Shown piece by piece: positions 8,034 through 16,996 of a stretch of 62,369 nucleotides of DNA. The notes below the pieces were generated by a model. It did not search any database. It was not told where the DNA came from and saw nothing but the letters and a program-made list of their open reading frames with translations. A program made the position numbers and the translations under genes. Origin of the DNA: an uncultured Bacteroides sp. (GTDB lineage: Bacteria; Bacteroidota; Bacteroidia; Bacteroidales; Bacteroidaceae); NCBI RefSeq assembly GCF_958445495.1, contig NZ_CAUCSQ010000024.1:1-62369 (forward strand), in the 5' to 3' direction. Each line of letters begins with the position of its first letter. Position 1 is the stretch's first letter.

Positions 8034-9296
8034 TTATGTGGGTTTCCCGCATGAAATATAGGGGATTGTAAACCAGAATGTAGATCCTTTTCCTTCTGTA
8101 GAATCCGCTCCGATTCGCCCGTTTAGTCTGGTTACGATTGCTTGGGAAATCGAGAGTCCCAGTCCGGCACCTTTTTTGTCTTTATTCAACTTTACAAAGC
8201 GTCCGAATATTTCCGGTAATTTTTCTGCAGGTATTCCTATGCCGGTATCTTTCACATAAAAGTAAAGTTCGGTCTCTCTGGCTTCGTAACCGACACGTAT
8301 GCTGCCTTCTCTGGTAAATTTGATGGCATTGGTTATAAAGTTGGAGATTACTTGTGCAACCCGGTTACGGTCGGTTTGTATGAGGCAGGAGGGAAGTGAA
8401 GGTTCTGATATGATCCGTACCTTTGTCCCGGCGTCGTTTGCTTTCATCTGAAAGAATTGTTGTAAATCGGATAACAATAAATTGATGTCGACCGTTGAAT
8501 ATACAAATTCCAAAATTCCGGCTTCTATTTTGGACATGTCGAGGATGTCATTGACTAATTGCATCAAAAGGTCGGCATTCATTCTGATAATTTCCTGGTA
8601 TTGCGCTTTCTCTTCTTCCGTGTTTGCGCTGGCGAGTATTTCTGCAAATCCGGTAATTGCATTCAAGGGGGTACGGATTTCATGACTCATATTTGCTAAA
8701 AATACTGATTTTGAGAGATTCGCTTTCTCTGCTTTTTCTTTGGCTGATTTTAGCTCTCTTTCAATCTTTTTCTGGCGGGTAATGTCATGTACGGTGAGGA
8801 CCATGTTCTCTTTTTCATTAAGGGAGAAGTAGGAGCCGGATATGACGGCGTTGCATTCAATGGTATTTTTGTCTGAAGTAACAACGGATAGTGTCGCTTC
8901 AAGGTCCGTGAAGCCTTTCTTTTGTTCGAATGCCTGATGTATGGCTATCCGTATGGGACAGGAATTACAGTAAATGTGTGTTCCGCAGCCTCCTTCGGAA
9001 GACAATGCATTACGGCATTGCAATAAATCACCCACTCTTTTTTCTTCTGTTTCCTTTCTTGTACCGGTCTTTTGATAATAGTTGGTCTTTAAGACCTTGA
9101 AATCATTGTCTATTAATAGGATAAAAGCATGTACGTTTTTTAGGATAGCGCTGGCGATATGATTGGTGTGCTTTAATTTGTTTGATTCTTCCAATAATCG
9201 TTGTTGTATCCGACGAGATTTTTTACGTTCCCGTAAGAAACAGGTTAGCAGGATAGTACATAAGATGACGGATATCGATAGTAATGCAATTAACAT
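8034..9296 (-). CDS. Membrane-anchored PAS-domain sensor histidine kinase
   Basis: A 420-residue histidine kinase. One N-terminal membrane helix (residues 1-21) is followed by a short coiled linker, a PAS-like sensor region (about 45-170), the phospho-acceptor helix with His205 in NMSHEIRTPLNA, and an ATPase domain with FITNAIKFT, DTGIGIP and GAGLGLSIS. There is no receiver domain and no response regulator gene beside it, so its partner is elsewhere. The PAS region holds a cysteine cluster, Cys94, Cys104, Cys110 and Cys113 (GGCGTHIYCNSC), known in a subset of PAS sensors and possibly a metal, Fe-S or redox site. It is divergent from the rubredoxin gene. Confidence 0.9.
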   Translation of the reverse strand: MLIALLSISVILCTILLTCFLRERKKSRRIQQRLLEESNKLKHTNHIASAILKNVHAFILLIDNDFKVLKTNYYQKTGTRKETEEKRVGDLLQCRNALSSEGGCGTHIYCNSCPIRIAIHQAFEQKKGFTDLEATLSVVTSDKNTIECNAVISGSYFSLNEKENMVLTVHDITRQKKIERELKSAKEKAEKANLSKSVFLANMSHEIRTPLNAITGFAEILASANTEEEKAQYQEIIRMNADLLMQLVNDILDMSKIEAGILEFVYSTVDINLLLSDLQQFFQMKANDAGTKVRIISEPSLPSCLIQTDRNRVAQVISNFITNAIKFTREGSIRVGYEARETELYFYVKDTGIGIPAEKLPEIFGRFVKLNKDKKGAGLGLSISQAIVTRLNGRIGADSTEGKGSTFWFTIPYISCGKPT

Positions 9297-9432
9297 GGTG
9301 TAATATTGTTGTTTCAGTTTGGTTAATATGATTACAAAGATAATTTTTTTCTCTAAGTATAGAAAAAGTATTGAACAAATATCGGGCTATTTATGTTATA
9401 CTATTAAGAAAACCAATAAAAATACGAACGTT

Positions 9433-9597
9433 ATGAAGAAGTACATTTGCATGGTCTGTGAGTATATTTACGACCCTGAATTAGGAGATCCGGAAAGCGG
9501 TATTGAACCGGGAACTGCATTTGAAGATATTCCGGACGATTGGACCTGTCCGTTATGCGGAGTAGGAAAAGAAGATTTTGAACCGTACGAAGGATAA
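9433..9597 (+). CDS. Rubredoxin
   Basis: A 54-residue rubredoxin, a one-iron electron carrier. The two iron-binding pairs are CMVCEYIYDPELG and CPLCGVGKEDFE, and the spacing, aromatic residues and acidic tail are standard. The frame is open further upstream, but the extra residues are lysine and isoleucine rich and not part of the fold, so the ATG at 9433 (MKKYICMVC) is the start. In anaerobes rubredoxins feed oxygen- and peroxide-reducing enzymes; no partner gene is adjacent. A terminator follows within 40 bases, so it is likely a single-gene transcript. Confidence 0.96.
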   Translation: MKKYICMVCEYIYDPELGDPESGIEPGTAFEDIPDDWTCPLCGVGKEDFEPYEG

Positions 9598-9632
9598 AGA
9601 CAGAAAGGAAATTTATTTAAAGGGAAAAAAGC

Positions 9633-9667
9633 GGCCGGATGCGATTATGTATGTGTCCGGCCTTTTT
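9633..9667 (+). terminator. Rho-independent terminator after rubredoxin
   Basis: Stem GGCCGGA (9633-9639) / TCCGGCC (about 9656-9662) with a 16-nt loop and a T run after it. Confidence 0.8.
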
Positions 9668-9693
9668 ATTATCTTGTTATTTCTTATCAATAA

Positions 9694-9729
9694 GGACTCC
9701 CCTTTCCTGCACAAGAGAAAGGGGAGTCC
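9694..9729 (-). terminator. Strong inverted repeat, probable terminator of the Na/Pi cotransporter gene
   Basis: Perfect 13-bp arms GGACTCCCCTTTC (9694-9706) and GAAAGGGGAGTCC (9717-9729) with a 10-nt loop. It lies 72 bases past the stop of the minus-strand Na/Pi gene and just after the rubredoxin terminator. The T run on the minus side is weak, so termination is inferred from position and stem strength. Confidence 0.6.
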
Positions 9730-9801
9730 GGATGTCTGTCGATAGGGTGGAAATCGGCGTTTTTTATCGAGTGTACTTCTGTGTTGTTTCTCGTTTCAGT
9801 T

Positions 9802-11499
9802 TCAAGAAGCTTTCTTTTCTTTTACATCACTACTTGCTTCTACTACATTGACTACATAATCGCCCAATTTCTCGCATTCAGCGATAATATCCATATAATA
9901 GACTCCCATCTGATAATCATATTCTTTGTTATTTACGTCCAGGATATTCTGATTTTTCAGTTGGTTACGGTAGTTGTTGATTTCATTTTCAATGTTGAAG
10001 GACTTATTGATGTCAATACTTTGATGCTCCGTTTTTTCTACCACTATAATCATTTGCGCGAGGGCATCGTTGGTAAGTTTCATCATGAAGTGAATGTGTT
10101 CGTATTGTTTCTCGGTAAATTCTTGATTCGTCTGGCGTTTCCGGTTAATGGTACGGGCCAGGTTATAACAACTGTCACCGATGCTTTCAATCTCTGTAAC
10201 TTCACGCAACATGGCGCGTATTTGCAGTTTGCTTTCGGAACTTAGGCGGCCTTCGGATACTTGGTTCAGATAGTTTGCGATTTCCAACTCCATATTGTCG
10301 CTGATATTTTCATACTTCTCTATCCGGCTGAATAGTTTGTTGAAATCATCGTCCTTTTCCGTGTGTAACAAATCTTGTACCATGCCGAACATGCGATGGG
10401 TACGTTCTGCAAAAAGGTGGATTTCCTTACGTGCCTGCAGGATGGAAAGTTCTGCGGTAGAGAGCATGCCGCCGGTGATAAAACGCAGTCTCGGTTCTTC
10501 GTCTTCTTCTTTCGGATGAATCAGGGCGCATACGGTACGTTCTATCAATTTTACTCCCCAGATTAAAACACATACGTTGCAGATATTGAAAATGGAGTGG
10601 AAAGCGGACAGTTTGTATGAAATGGCTACTTCCGGGTTGTTTGTATGGAAGAAGGTGTCTACTACCCAATTGACAAATTGCATGAAAGGATGGAAAATTA
10701 TCAATACCCAGATGACGCCGAATACGTTGAATACAAAGTGGGCTAATGCGGCCCGTTTGGCTTGGGTGTTGGCTGTAAGTGCGGCAAGGTTGGCCGTGAT
10801 GGTGGTTCCGATATTTTCACCGAGCACGAGTGCGGCTCCGAGTTCCAGACTGATCCAGCCGTTGGCGCACATGATTAACGTAATAGCCATGGTGGCTGCC
10901 GATGCCTGTACAATCATGGTTAATATGGTACCGATAAACAGGAACAGGAGGATAGAGAAAAATCCCATGTCCGTATAATTCTGTACGAAAGCGAGCATTT
11001 CCGGATTGGCATTCAGGTCGGGGGCATTCTCTTTCAGGTAAGAGAGGCCCATGAAAAGGAAGGAGAAACCGAAAATAAATTCACCGATGGATTTACGGTT
11101 GCTTTTACCGGAAAAGATGAGCGGGAGAGCGATAGCGAGGAGAGGAAGGGCAAAAGCGGCCATGTCGACCTTAAATCCGAAAATGGAAATAATCCAGGCT
11201 GTTACCGTAGTACCGATATTGGCACCCATGATGACACTGATGGATTCGGCAAGTGTAAGCAGTCCGGCATTGACAAAACTGACGACCATTACCGTTGTTG
11301 CTGAAGAGGATTGGATAAGGGCTGTAATTAACACGCCTGTCAATACACCTGTTACCCGGTTCGTTGTCATTGCCGTCAAGATGCTTCGTAGTCTGTCACC
11401 TGCGACCTTTTGCAAGCCCTCGCTCATTATTTTCATCCCGTATAGGAAGAGCCCTAATGAACCAATGAGCTTTAAAAAATCATAAAAAGAATATTCCAT
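9802..11499 (-). CDS. Na/Pi cotransporter family protein with C-terminal PhoU-like domain
   Basis: A 565-residue membrane protein of the Na+/phosphate cotransporter II family. The two inverted transport repeats are visible: GVLITALIQSSSATTVMVVS followed by MGANIGTTVTAW, and later VQASAATMAITLI followed by LGENIGTTITAN; the QSS-type and NIGTT motifs are the family signature. About eight membrane helices occupy residues 1-320. The remaining 240 residues are a soluble, helical PhoU-like regulatory domain (around LHTEKDDDFNKLF to the end). It probably takes up or exports phosphate with Na+, in the inner membrane. It is monocistronic, divergent from the nucleoside kinase gene. Confidence 0.92.
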   Translation of the reverse strand: MEYSFYDFLKLIGSLGLFLYGMKIMSEGLQKVAGDRLRSILTAMTTNRVTGVLTGVLITALIQSSSATTVMVVSFVNAGLLTLAESISVIMGANIGTTVTAWIISIFGFKVDMAAFALPLLAIALPLIFSGKSNRKSIGEFIFGFSFLFMGLSYLKENAPDLNANPEMLAFVQNYTDMGFFSILLFLFIGTILTMIVQASAATMAITLIMCANGWISLELGAALVLGENIGTTITANLAALTANTQAKRAALAHFVFNVFGVIWVLIIFHPFMQFVNWVVDTFFHTNNPEVAISYKLSAFHSIFNICNVCVLIWGVKLIERTVCALIHPKEEDEEPRLRFITGGMLSTAELSILQARKEIHLFAERTHRMFGMVQDLLHTEKDDDFNKLFSRIEKYENISDNMELEIANYLNQVSEGRLSSESKLQIRAMLREVTEIESIGDSCYNLARTINRKRQTNQEFTEKQYEHIHFMMKLTNDALAQMIIVVEKTEHQSIDINKSFNIENEINNYRNQLKNQNILDVNNKEYDYQMGVYYMDIIAECEKLGDYVVNVVEASSDVKEKKAS

Positions 11500-11581
11500 C
11501 TATAATATTTTTAATGGTTATTTGTTCTCAATCTGATTATAAGTATATTAGTCCCAAATTATTCACCTTTTAACGAACTCG

Positions 11582-13255
11582 ATGAAACAGATGTTACAAA
11601 TATGTTGCAAAAATAACAATAATTCCAAAGAATTCCCTATCGGAAGCTCACTTTTGGATATTTATTACGGTTTTAATCTTAATTTTCCTTATCAGGTAGT
11701 AAGCGCTAAGGTGAACAACCGTTCTGAAGGGTTGAATTTCAGGGTCTATAATAATAAGGATGTCGAGTTTTTGGATGTGAGGGACCAGTCCGGTATGCGT
11801 ACTTATGTCCGTTCGCTTTGTTTTGTTTTGTTTAAGGCTGTCACGGAACTGTTTCCCGATGGAAAATTATTTGTCGAGCATCCTGTGTCGAAGGGGTATT
11901 TTTGCAATTTGCGTATCGGACGTCCTGTCGGATTGGAGGATGTGACACGTATCAAGCAGCGGATGCAGGAAATCATTGCGGAAGATATTCCTTATCACCG
12001 CATTGAGTGCCATACTGCCGAGGCCGTACGTGTTTTCAGTGAACGAGGGATGGATGATAAGGTGAGGCTGCTCGAAACTTCCGGTTCTCTTTATACCTAT
12101 TATTATACATTGGGCGATACTGTCGATTATTATTATGGCAATCTGTTGCCGAGTACCGGCTATCTTAAATTGTTTGATATCGTGAAGTATTACGACGGAT
12201 TGCTGTTGCGTATTCCCAGCAGGGAAAATCCAGAAGTCCTGGAAGATGTTGTCAAACAGGAAAAAATGTTGGATGTTTTTAAGGAATACCTGAACTGGAG
12301 TTATATCATGGGGCTCAATAATGCCGGGGATTTCAATCTTGCATGTGAAAAAGGACATGCTACGGATTTGATTAATGTCGCGGAGGCGTTGCAGGAAAAG
12401 AAGATAGCTCAGATTGCAGATACTATTTATCATCGTGGTGAGAATGGTGGCCGAGTGAAGCTGGTATTGATTGCCGGACCGTCTTCTTCCGGTAAGACTA
12501 CTTTCAGCAAAAGGCTTTCCATTCAGTTGATGACAAACGGACTGAAACCTTTTCCAATTTCTCTGGATAATTATTTTGTAGACCGTGAAGATACTCCTTT
12601 GGATGAAAACGGGAACTATGATTATGAATCGCTTTACGCACTTGACCTGGATTTGTTCAATCGGCAGTTGGAAGCTTTGCTTCGAGGCGAAGAAGTGGAA
12701 CTTCCCCGTTTTAACTTTGCTATCGGCAAAAAGGAGTTTAAGGGAGATAAACTGAAAATTGAAGACAATACAATCCTGATATTGGAGGGAATCCATGCCT
12801 TGAATCCTGAATTGACGCCTCATATACCAACTGAACGTAAGTTCAAGATTTATGTGTCTGCATTGACAACTATCTCTTTAGATGACCATAATTGGATTCC
12901 GACTACCGATAACCGTTTGCTGCGCCGTATTATCCGCGATTTTAACTATCGGGGATATTCTGCCCGTGAAACGATTTCCCGTTGGCCTAGCGTACGTGCA
13001 GGTGAAGATAAATGGATATTTCCTTATCAGGAAAATGCAGATGTAATGTTTAATTCAGCCCTTCTTTTTGAATTTGCCGTGCTTCGTCTACATGCAGAGC
13101 CTATATTGATGGGAGTTCCGCGTAATTGTCCGGAATATTGTGAGGCTTACCGCTTATTGAAATTTATTAAATATTTTACTCCTGTACAAGATAAGGAAAT
13201 ACCGCCTACTTCCTTGCTTCGCGAATTTTTAGGTGGGAGTAGTTTTAAATATTAG
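11582..13255 (+). CDS. Nucleoside (uridine-like) kinase with N-terminal ThrRS-like extension
   Basis: A 557-residue protein with a P-loop kinase domain in the C-terminal half: Walker A GPSSSGKTTFSK at about residues 299-310, then FPISLDNYFVDREDTP and ILEGIHALNPELT, as in uridine kinases and phosphoribulokinases. The first 60 residues look like a TGS fold, and residues about 60-200 resemble the second additional domain of threonyl-tRNA synthetase. This arrangement is known as a widespread nucleoside kinase-like protein in Bacteroidota and Firmicutes. Phosphorylation of uridine or cytidine is the family prediction; the role of the N-terminal part is not known to me. It is transcribed alone. Confidence 0.88.
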   Translation: MKQMLQICCKNNNNSKEFPIGSSLLDIYYGFNLNFPYQVVSAKVNNRSEGLNFRVYNNKDVEFLDVRDQSGMRTYVRSLCFVLFKAVTELFPDGKLFVEHPVSKGYFCNLRIGRPVGLEDVTRIKQRMQEIIAEDIPYHRIECHTAEAVRVFSERGMDDKVRLLETSGSLYTYYYTLGDTVDYYYGNLLPSTGYLKLFDIVKYYDGLLLRIPSRENPEVLEDVVKQEKMLDVFKEYLNWSYIMGLNNAGDFNLACEKGHATDLINVAEALQEKKIAQIADTIYHRGENGGRVKLVLIAGPSSSGKTTFSKRLSIQLMTNGLKPFPISLDNYFVDREDTPLDENGNYDYESLYALDLDLFNRQLEALLRGEEVELPRFNFAIGKKEFKGDKLKIEDNTILILEGIHALNPELTPHIPTERKFKIYVSALTTISLDDHNWIPTTDNRLLRRIIRDFNYRGYSARETISRWPSVRAGEDKWIFPYQENADVMFNSALLFEFAVLRLHAEPILMGVPRNCPEYCEAYRLLKFIKYFTPVQDKEIPPTSLLREFLGGSSFKY

Positions 13256-13476
13256 GCAGTAAAATTAGGATATATTCATTTTTTCAACTTACTTTGCATA
13301 ATCATGTGATTTATTTATTGCAGTTGAACTAGTAAAAAAACAAAACGACAACGAGGGTTATTATTTGTAATTCCAAAAATAGGAAAGCCAATATCTGTTA
13401 TATGATACTTAAAAAAATGAACCTTTAGTTATTCATACTGTTATGAGGATATTACATACAACAAAAAAGTGGATAT

Positions 13477-13875
13477 ATGATTTTTTATAATAATCTTTTG
13501 GCTAAATGGTTCTTGGGAAAGAAGAAACACTATTTTATGTTAGGCGGTCTCTTTTTCACCCGGTATAAATATTTGGAAGTTTGGGAAGACATGGAATTGA
13601 GAATTCATGCAAGACAATATTGGGAATGTTTCTTTTTGGCTTTGATTCCGGCACTGATTCTGTCTTTATGGCTTTCATGGTGGTGGATGTTACTTCCTTT
13701 TCTGACTTATAATATACTTTACTGGCTGGAGAAAGTATTCCGTACTCATTCAGTTTTCAATTGGGAAGCGATGGAAAACTGTGGGGATGCTCTTTATCTG
13801 AGAAAAAGAAAAGCCTATGCATGGATGAAATGGTATGGAAGGAAAACGTTGCCTTTATCCGATTGGGATGAATAG
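13477..13875 (+). CDS. Hypothetical small membrane protein, two hydrophobic helices
   Basis: A 132-residue protein I do not recognise. The N-terminal 45 residues are basic and aromatic. Two adjacent hydrophobic helices (about residues 49-83, CFFLALIPALILSLWLSWW then MLLPFLTYNIL) form a hairpin in the membrane, and a charged C-terminal half follows (residues 84-132), rich in tryptophan, tyrosine and lysine. No signal peptide or catalytic motif is visible. It has its own upstream AT-rich region of about 220 bases and ends at a bidirectional terminator shared with the esterase gene. It is probably a real gene because of the clean start, bounded ends and composition. Confidence 0.7.
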   Translation: MIFYNNLLAKWFLGKKKHYFMLGGLFFTRYKYLEVWEDMELRIHARQYWECFFLALIPALILSLWLSWWWMLLPFLTYNILYWLEKVFRTHSVFNWEAMENCGDALYLRKRKAYAWMKWYGRKTLPLSDWDE

Positions 13876-13891
13876 GGAGCTTGTGACCGAG

Positions 13892-13953
13892 TATTGCAAA
13901 GCCTCACAATATCCGGATAACCCGAAATCTGAATCTGGTGGGGCTTTGCAATA
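13892..13953. terminator. Bidirectional terminator between convergent genes
   Basis: Arms TATTGCAAAGCC (13892-13903) and GGCTTTGCAATA (13942-13953), 12 bp perfect, with a 38-nt loop, between the hypothetical membrane protein gene and the convergent esterase gene. Confidence 0.65.
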
Positions 13954-13956
13954 AAA

Positions 13957-15264
13957 TTACTTCAAATGTTTCTTTATCCAGAGTAAATGTCCGTATTCTG
14001 TATCATCGGAAGTCCAATGTTCGTTAATTGGCGTAATTAATGCTTCTTTGGGACAATTCAACACATTATAGACTATATAGCTGGTTGTCGGTGGGCAAAC
14101 ATTATCATTGAATCCCCATGTCATATAAGTGTTTGCCTGAATTAGTTTTGCGAAGTTCACTACATCGTAATAGGACATGATTCTTATTTTCTCCGGAGTA
14201 TCCATATCTGCAGAGTTTCTGAAAAAATGGGGATAACCTCCCGCCCGGCCTGCTTTGTAACCTGCCATGTCGCTTAAAGCGGGGTGATTGGCGACACAGG
14301 CGGTAACCCGTTGGTCCAATCCGGCGGTAATCAAGGCCAATGCGCCTCCTTGACTTCCACCTTGTACTATGACATTTTTACCGTCCCATTCCGGTAAGGA
14401 AACCAGTAAGTCGATACTGCGGACACAGGCCAGATATACCCGTTTCATGTAGTAATTGTCGCGGCTGTCCAGGCCATTGGCCAGGTAACCGTTTTCTTTA
14501 CCATTAAAAGCGTTGCTGATTTCTTTGAATTCCTGTTCACTCATTTCCGGATGAAGGCCGTGTATCTCAATTTCAAAGCGGATATAACCCTGTTCTGCAT
14601 AGTATTTATGCCGAAGAGGTTCTTTGATTGTTTTGATTCCTGCTCCCGGAGGGCATAGTACGACGGGAAATTTTCCTTTTTTCTTAGGATAGAATAGGTA
14701 TCCGTATATACATTGTCCGTGTTTGTTTAATTGTAGTTTTATGAGGTAACAGTCCATCCGGTCTGTCGAATATTTTTCGATGTGCTTTTTAGTGTAAGTT
14801 AATGGAAATTGTGCTTGTTCATTTTTTGCCCTTTCCCAGAAATTTTTGAAATCGGCCGGCATTGTGGTATAAGGACGAAGTTTTTCCGGAGAAAAGCCTA
14901 CTTTGATATGATGTGAATAGTTTTTTCCATCTACGGCCACTTTTAAACGGCAATCCCGGAATCCCGGTTTTTCCATTGTTCCTATGGGGATTTTTGCCTT
15001 TCCGTTTTTTAATACAACACTGCCTTGAGTGTCGGCCGGCATCATGTCATTACCTATTTCGTAAGAAACAGTCAAATTATTGCCGGGAATACCGTATTTG
15101 TAAAATTGTACTTCTACGGTTGCTTTTTCTCCTATCTCATACAGCCAGCCGGCATGGTCGGGGACGGTAACCCAGAGGATATCACTTCTATAAGGGTAGT
15201 TCTCTGCTATGGCAACTGATAAAGTTAATGATAATAGCCATAACGATAAAAGTAGTTTTTTCAT
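13957..15264 (-). CDS. Secreted acetyl xylan esterase / cephalosporin-C deacetylase family (AXE1) hydrolase
   Basis: A 435-residue alpha/beta hydrolase of the AXE1 group, which removes acetyl groups from sugars. A cleavable signal peptide (residues 1-20, ending SVAIA) sends it to the periplasm or beyond. Residues about 25-125 form an added N-terminal beta-sandwich. The hydrolase domain carries the nucleophile elbow QGGSQGGAL with Ser304, and the C-terminal NEHWTSDDTEYGH segment supplies the probable histidine. No glycan-utilisation genes surround it, so the acetylated substrate cannot be told from context. Family call is good; substrate is open. Confidence 0.85.
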   Translation of the reverse strand: MKKLLLSLWLLSLTLSVAIAENYPYRSDILWVTVPDHAGWLYEIGEKATVEVQFYKYGIPGNNLTVSYEIGNDMMPADTQGSVVLKNGKAKIPIGTMEKPGFRDCRLKVAVDGKNYSHHIKVGFSPEKLRPYTTMPADFKNFWERAKNEQAQFPLTYTKKHIEKYSTDRMDCYLIKLQLNKHGQCIYGYLFYPKKKGKFPVVLCPPGAGIKTIKEPLRHKYYAEQGYIRFEIEIHGLHPEMSEQEFKEISNAFNGKENGYLANGLDSRDNYYMKRVYLACVRSIDLLVSLPEWDGKNVIVQGGSQGGALALITAGLDQRVTACVANHPALSDMAGYKAGRAGGYPHFFRNSADMDTPEKIRIMSYYDVVNFAKLIQANTYMTWGFNDNVCPPTTSYIVYNVLNCPKEALITPINEHWTSDDTEYGHLLWIKKHLK

Positions 15265-15384
15265 GGTGTCATTTCTTTTTTATTATTTACAATTTCAGTT
15301 TTTAATCTAATTGCAATATTACATAAGATTTGACAGATATAGGGTAGAAAAAATGTGATATTAGATGGATTATTTGACATATCG

Positions 15385-15436
15385 GTGAAAAAACAACGGA
15401 AGTTTCTTCTTTGTGGTGAAAAAACTTCCGTTGTTT
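15385..15436 (-). terminator. Rho-independent terminator of the Xaa-Pro aminopeptidase gene
   Basis: Perfect 15-bp arms AAACAACGGAAGTTT (15391-15405) and AAACTTCCGTTGTTT (15422-15436) with a 16-nt loop. On the minus strand it lies 45 bases after the pepP stop and is followed by six T residues. Confidence 0.85.
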
Positions 15437-15480
15437 GCAGGAAAGTTGACTTTCTTTTTTAGTTTCGGTCAATTTCCGAT

Positions 15481-16854
15481 TTATCTTAATGCCTCTACTT
15501 CTTCAGGGGTAAGGGGAATCTTTTTTCCCAGTCTGCGGGCTCCTGTTTCTGTAATCAGGTAGTCTTCTTCATTCCGGATACCTCCAAAATCTTTATAGGT
15601 TTCTACTTTCTCATAATTGATAAAGTCAGCAAATTTCTTTTCTGCTTTCCACATATCTATCAGTTCCGGAATAAAATATATACCTGGTTCTACCGTATGT
15701 ACAAATCCCGGTTCCAATGGAATGGCAAGTCGTTGTGATTTACGGCCGAACTGTGTACTTTTCGGTTGCCCGTTGTAGCCTACCCAAATTTCTCCCAGAT
15801 TTTCCATATCATGGACGTCCAGTCCCATCATGTGGCCTAATCCGTGCGGATAAAACAGAGCGTGGGCGCCTTCACGCACAGCGTCTTCCGTATTTCCTTT
15901 CATTAGTCCGAGGGTCTTCATTCCTTCCACCATTACCTGGGCTGACAACTCGTAAACCTCCATGTACGGAATTCCCGGTCGAAGGGCTTTCACCGATTCC
16001 AGATGCATGGCATTTTGGATTTCGTAAATTTCCCGTTGGCGAGTCGTGAATTTCTTATCGGCAGGGATAGTAGACGACATGTCTCCGGCATATCCTGATT
16101 CAATTTCCGCACCGGCATCGATTAAAAACAAATCACCCGGTTTTACCAGATTACCGTGATAGTGATTGTGCAATGTCTGTCCGTTAATTGTCGCGATAAT
16201 GGCAAAAGAAAGCTCGCAGTTGTTGGATTCCGCTACCCGGTTCATTTCCGCTACCACTTCATACTCATACATGCCCGGACGGAGTATTTTCATGGCTGTG
16301 ATGTGCATGTCGGCAGTCACGTCACAAGCTTTTTCTATTTCCGCTATTTCTTCTGCAGATTTGTAGTTCCGTTGAGCTACTATGGCGCGGATAAAAGGTA
16401 TGGAACCTTCCTGCTGTGCGGGTGGGACACCCAGCCAATCCATCAGTTTCAGTTTATGTTCGGGACGATAAGGAGGCAAGTAATGGATTGCTTGTCCTTT
16501 TTGCACGCATTTATGCAGATAGTCGGAAATCTTGGCGGAAGGCATTGTTGTTTTTATTCCCACACGTTCGCATTTTTCGTGCAATGTGGGTTGTGCCCCC
16601 ATCCATACGATAGCGTCGATAGATAACTCATCGCCGAAAATGATTTCTTTATCTTCGTCAATATCAATAACTGCCGAGAGTCCGGCGCATGAAAGTCCGA
16701 AATAATAAAGGAATGTTGAATCCTGCCGATAACGAAAGGTGTTGTCTTCATAGTTCAGTCCGCACTCATCATTTCCGAGAAATAACAAAACTCCCGAGCC
16801 TAACTTCTTTTTTAGCAGGGCTCTGCGCTGCATATACGTTTCTTTGGCAAACAT
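15481..16854 (-). CDS. pepP: Xaa-Pro aminopeptidase (M24B, aminopeptidase P family)
   Basis: A 457-residue aminopeptidase P, which cuts the first residue from peptides with proline in second place. The N-terminal creatinase-like domain precedes the pita-bread catalytic domain. Metal ligands are visible as LIDAGAEIESGYAGDMSST (two aspartates), the histidine in PHGLGHMMGLDVHD, and glutamates in HTVEPGIYF and in GGIRNEEDYLI. Length and motif order match the family. No signal peptide, so cytoplasmic. It has its own promoter box and terminator. Confidence 0.93.
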   Translation of the reverse strand: MFAKETYMQRRALLKKKLGSGVLLFLGNDECGLNYEDNTFRYRQDSTFLYYFGLSCAGLSAVIDIDEDKEIIFGDELSIDAIVWMGAQPTLHEKCERVGIKTTMPSAKISDYLHKCVQKGQAIHYLPPYRPEHKLKLMDWLGVPPAQQEGSIPFIRAIVAQRNYKSAEEIAEIEKACDVTADMHITAMKILRPGMYEYEVVAEMNRVAESNNCELSFAIIATINGQTLHNHYHGNLVKPGDLFLIDAGAEIESGYAGDMSSTIPADKKFTTRQREIYEIQNAMHLESVKALRPGIPYMEVYELSAQVMVEGMKTLGLMKGNTEDAVREGAHALFYPHGLGHMMGLDVHDMENLGEIWVGYNGQPKSTQFGRKSQRLAIPLEPGFVHTVEPGIYFIPELIDMWKAEKKFADFINYEKVETYKDFGGIRNEEDYLITETGARRLGKKIPLTPEEVEALR

Positions 16855-16880
16855 ACTGTCCTATTTTAAAGTTCACCTTG

Positions 16881-16888
16881 CAAAGATA
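16881..16888 (-). promoter_or_regulatory. -7 promoter box upstream of pepP
   Basis: Minus-strand TATCTTTG matches TAnnTTTG, 27 bases before the pepP start. Confidence 0.5.
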
Positions 16889-16996
16889 ACAATAAATCTG
16901 AAAGGTTAAATAAATAAAGGCAGATAGTATGCCTGGAATTGACCTCTTGTCGGAAATGGTGTAATTGTCGTTTCATATATCATTAATTGTCAAAAA

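Noticed and set aside
11867..12823. A 318-codon open frame on the minus strand opposite the nucleoside kinase
   Set aside because: It lies fully inside a well-supported gene, has no recognisable domain and is explained by codon bias of the sense gene.
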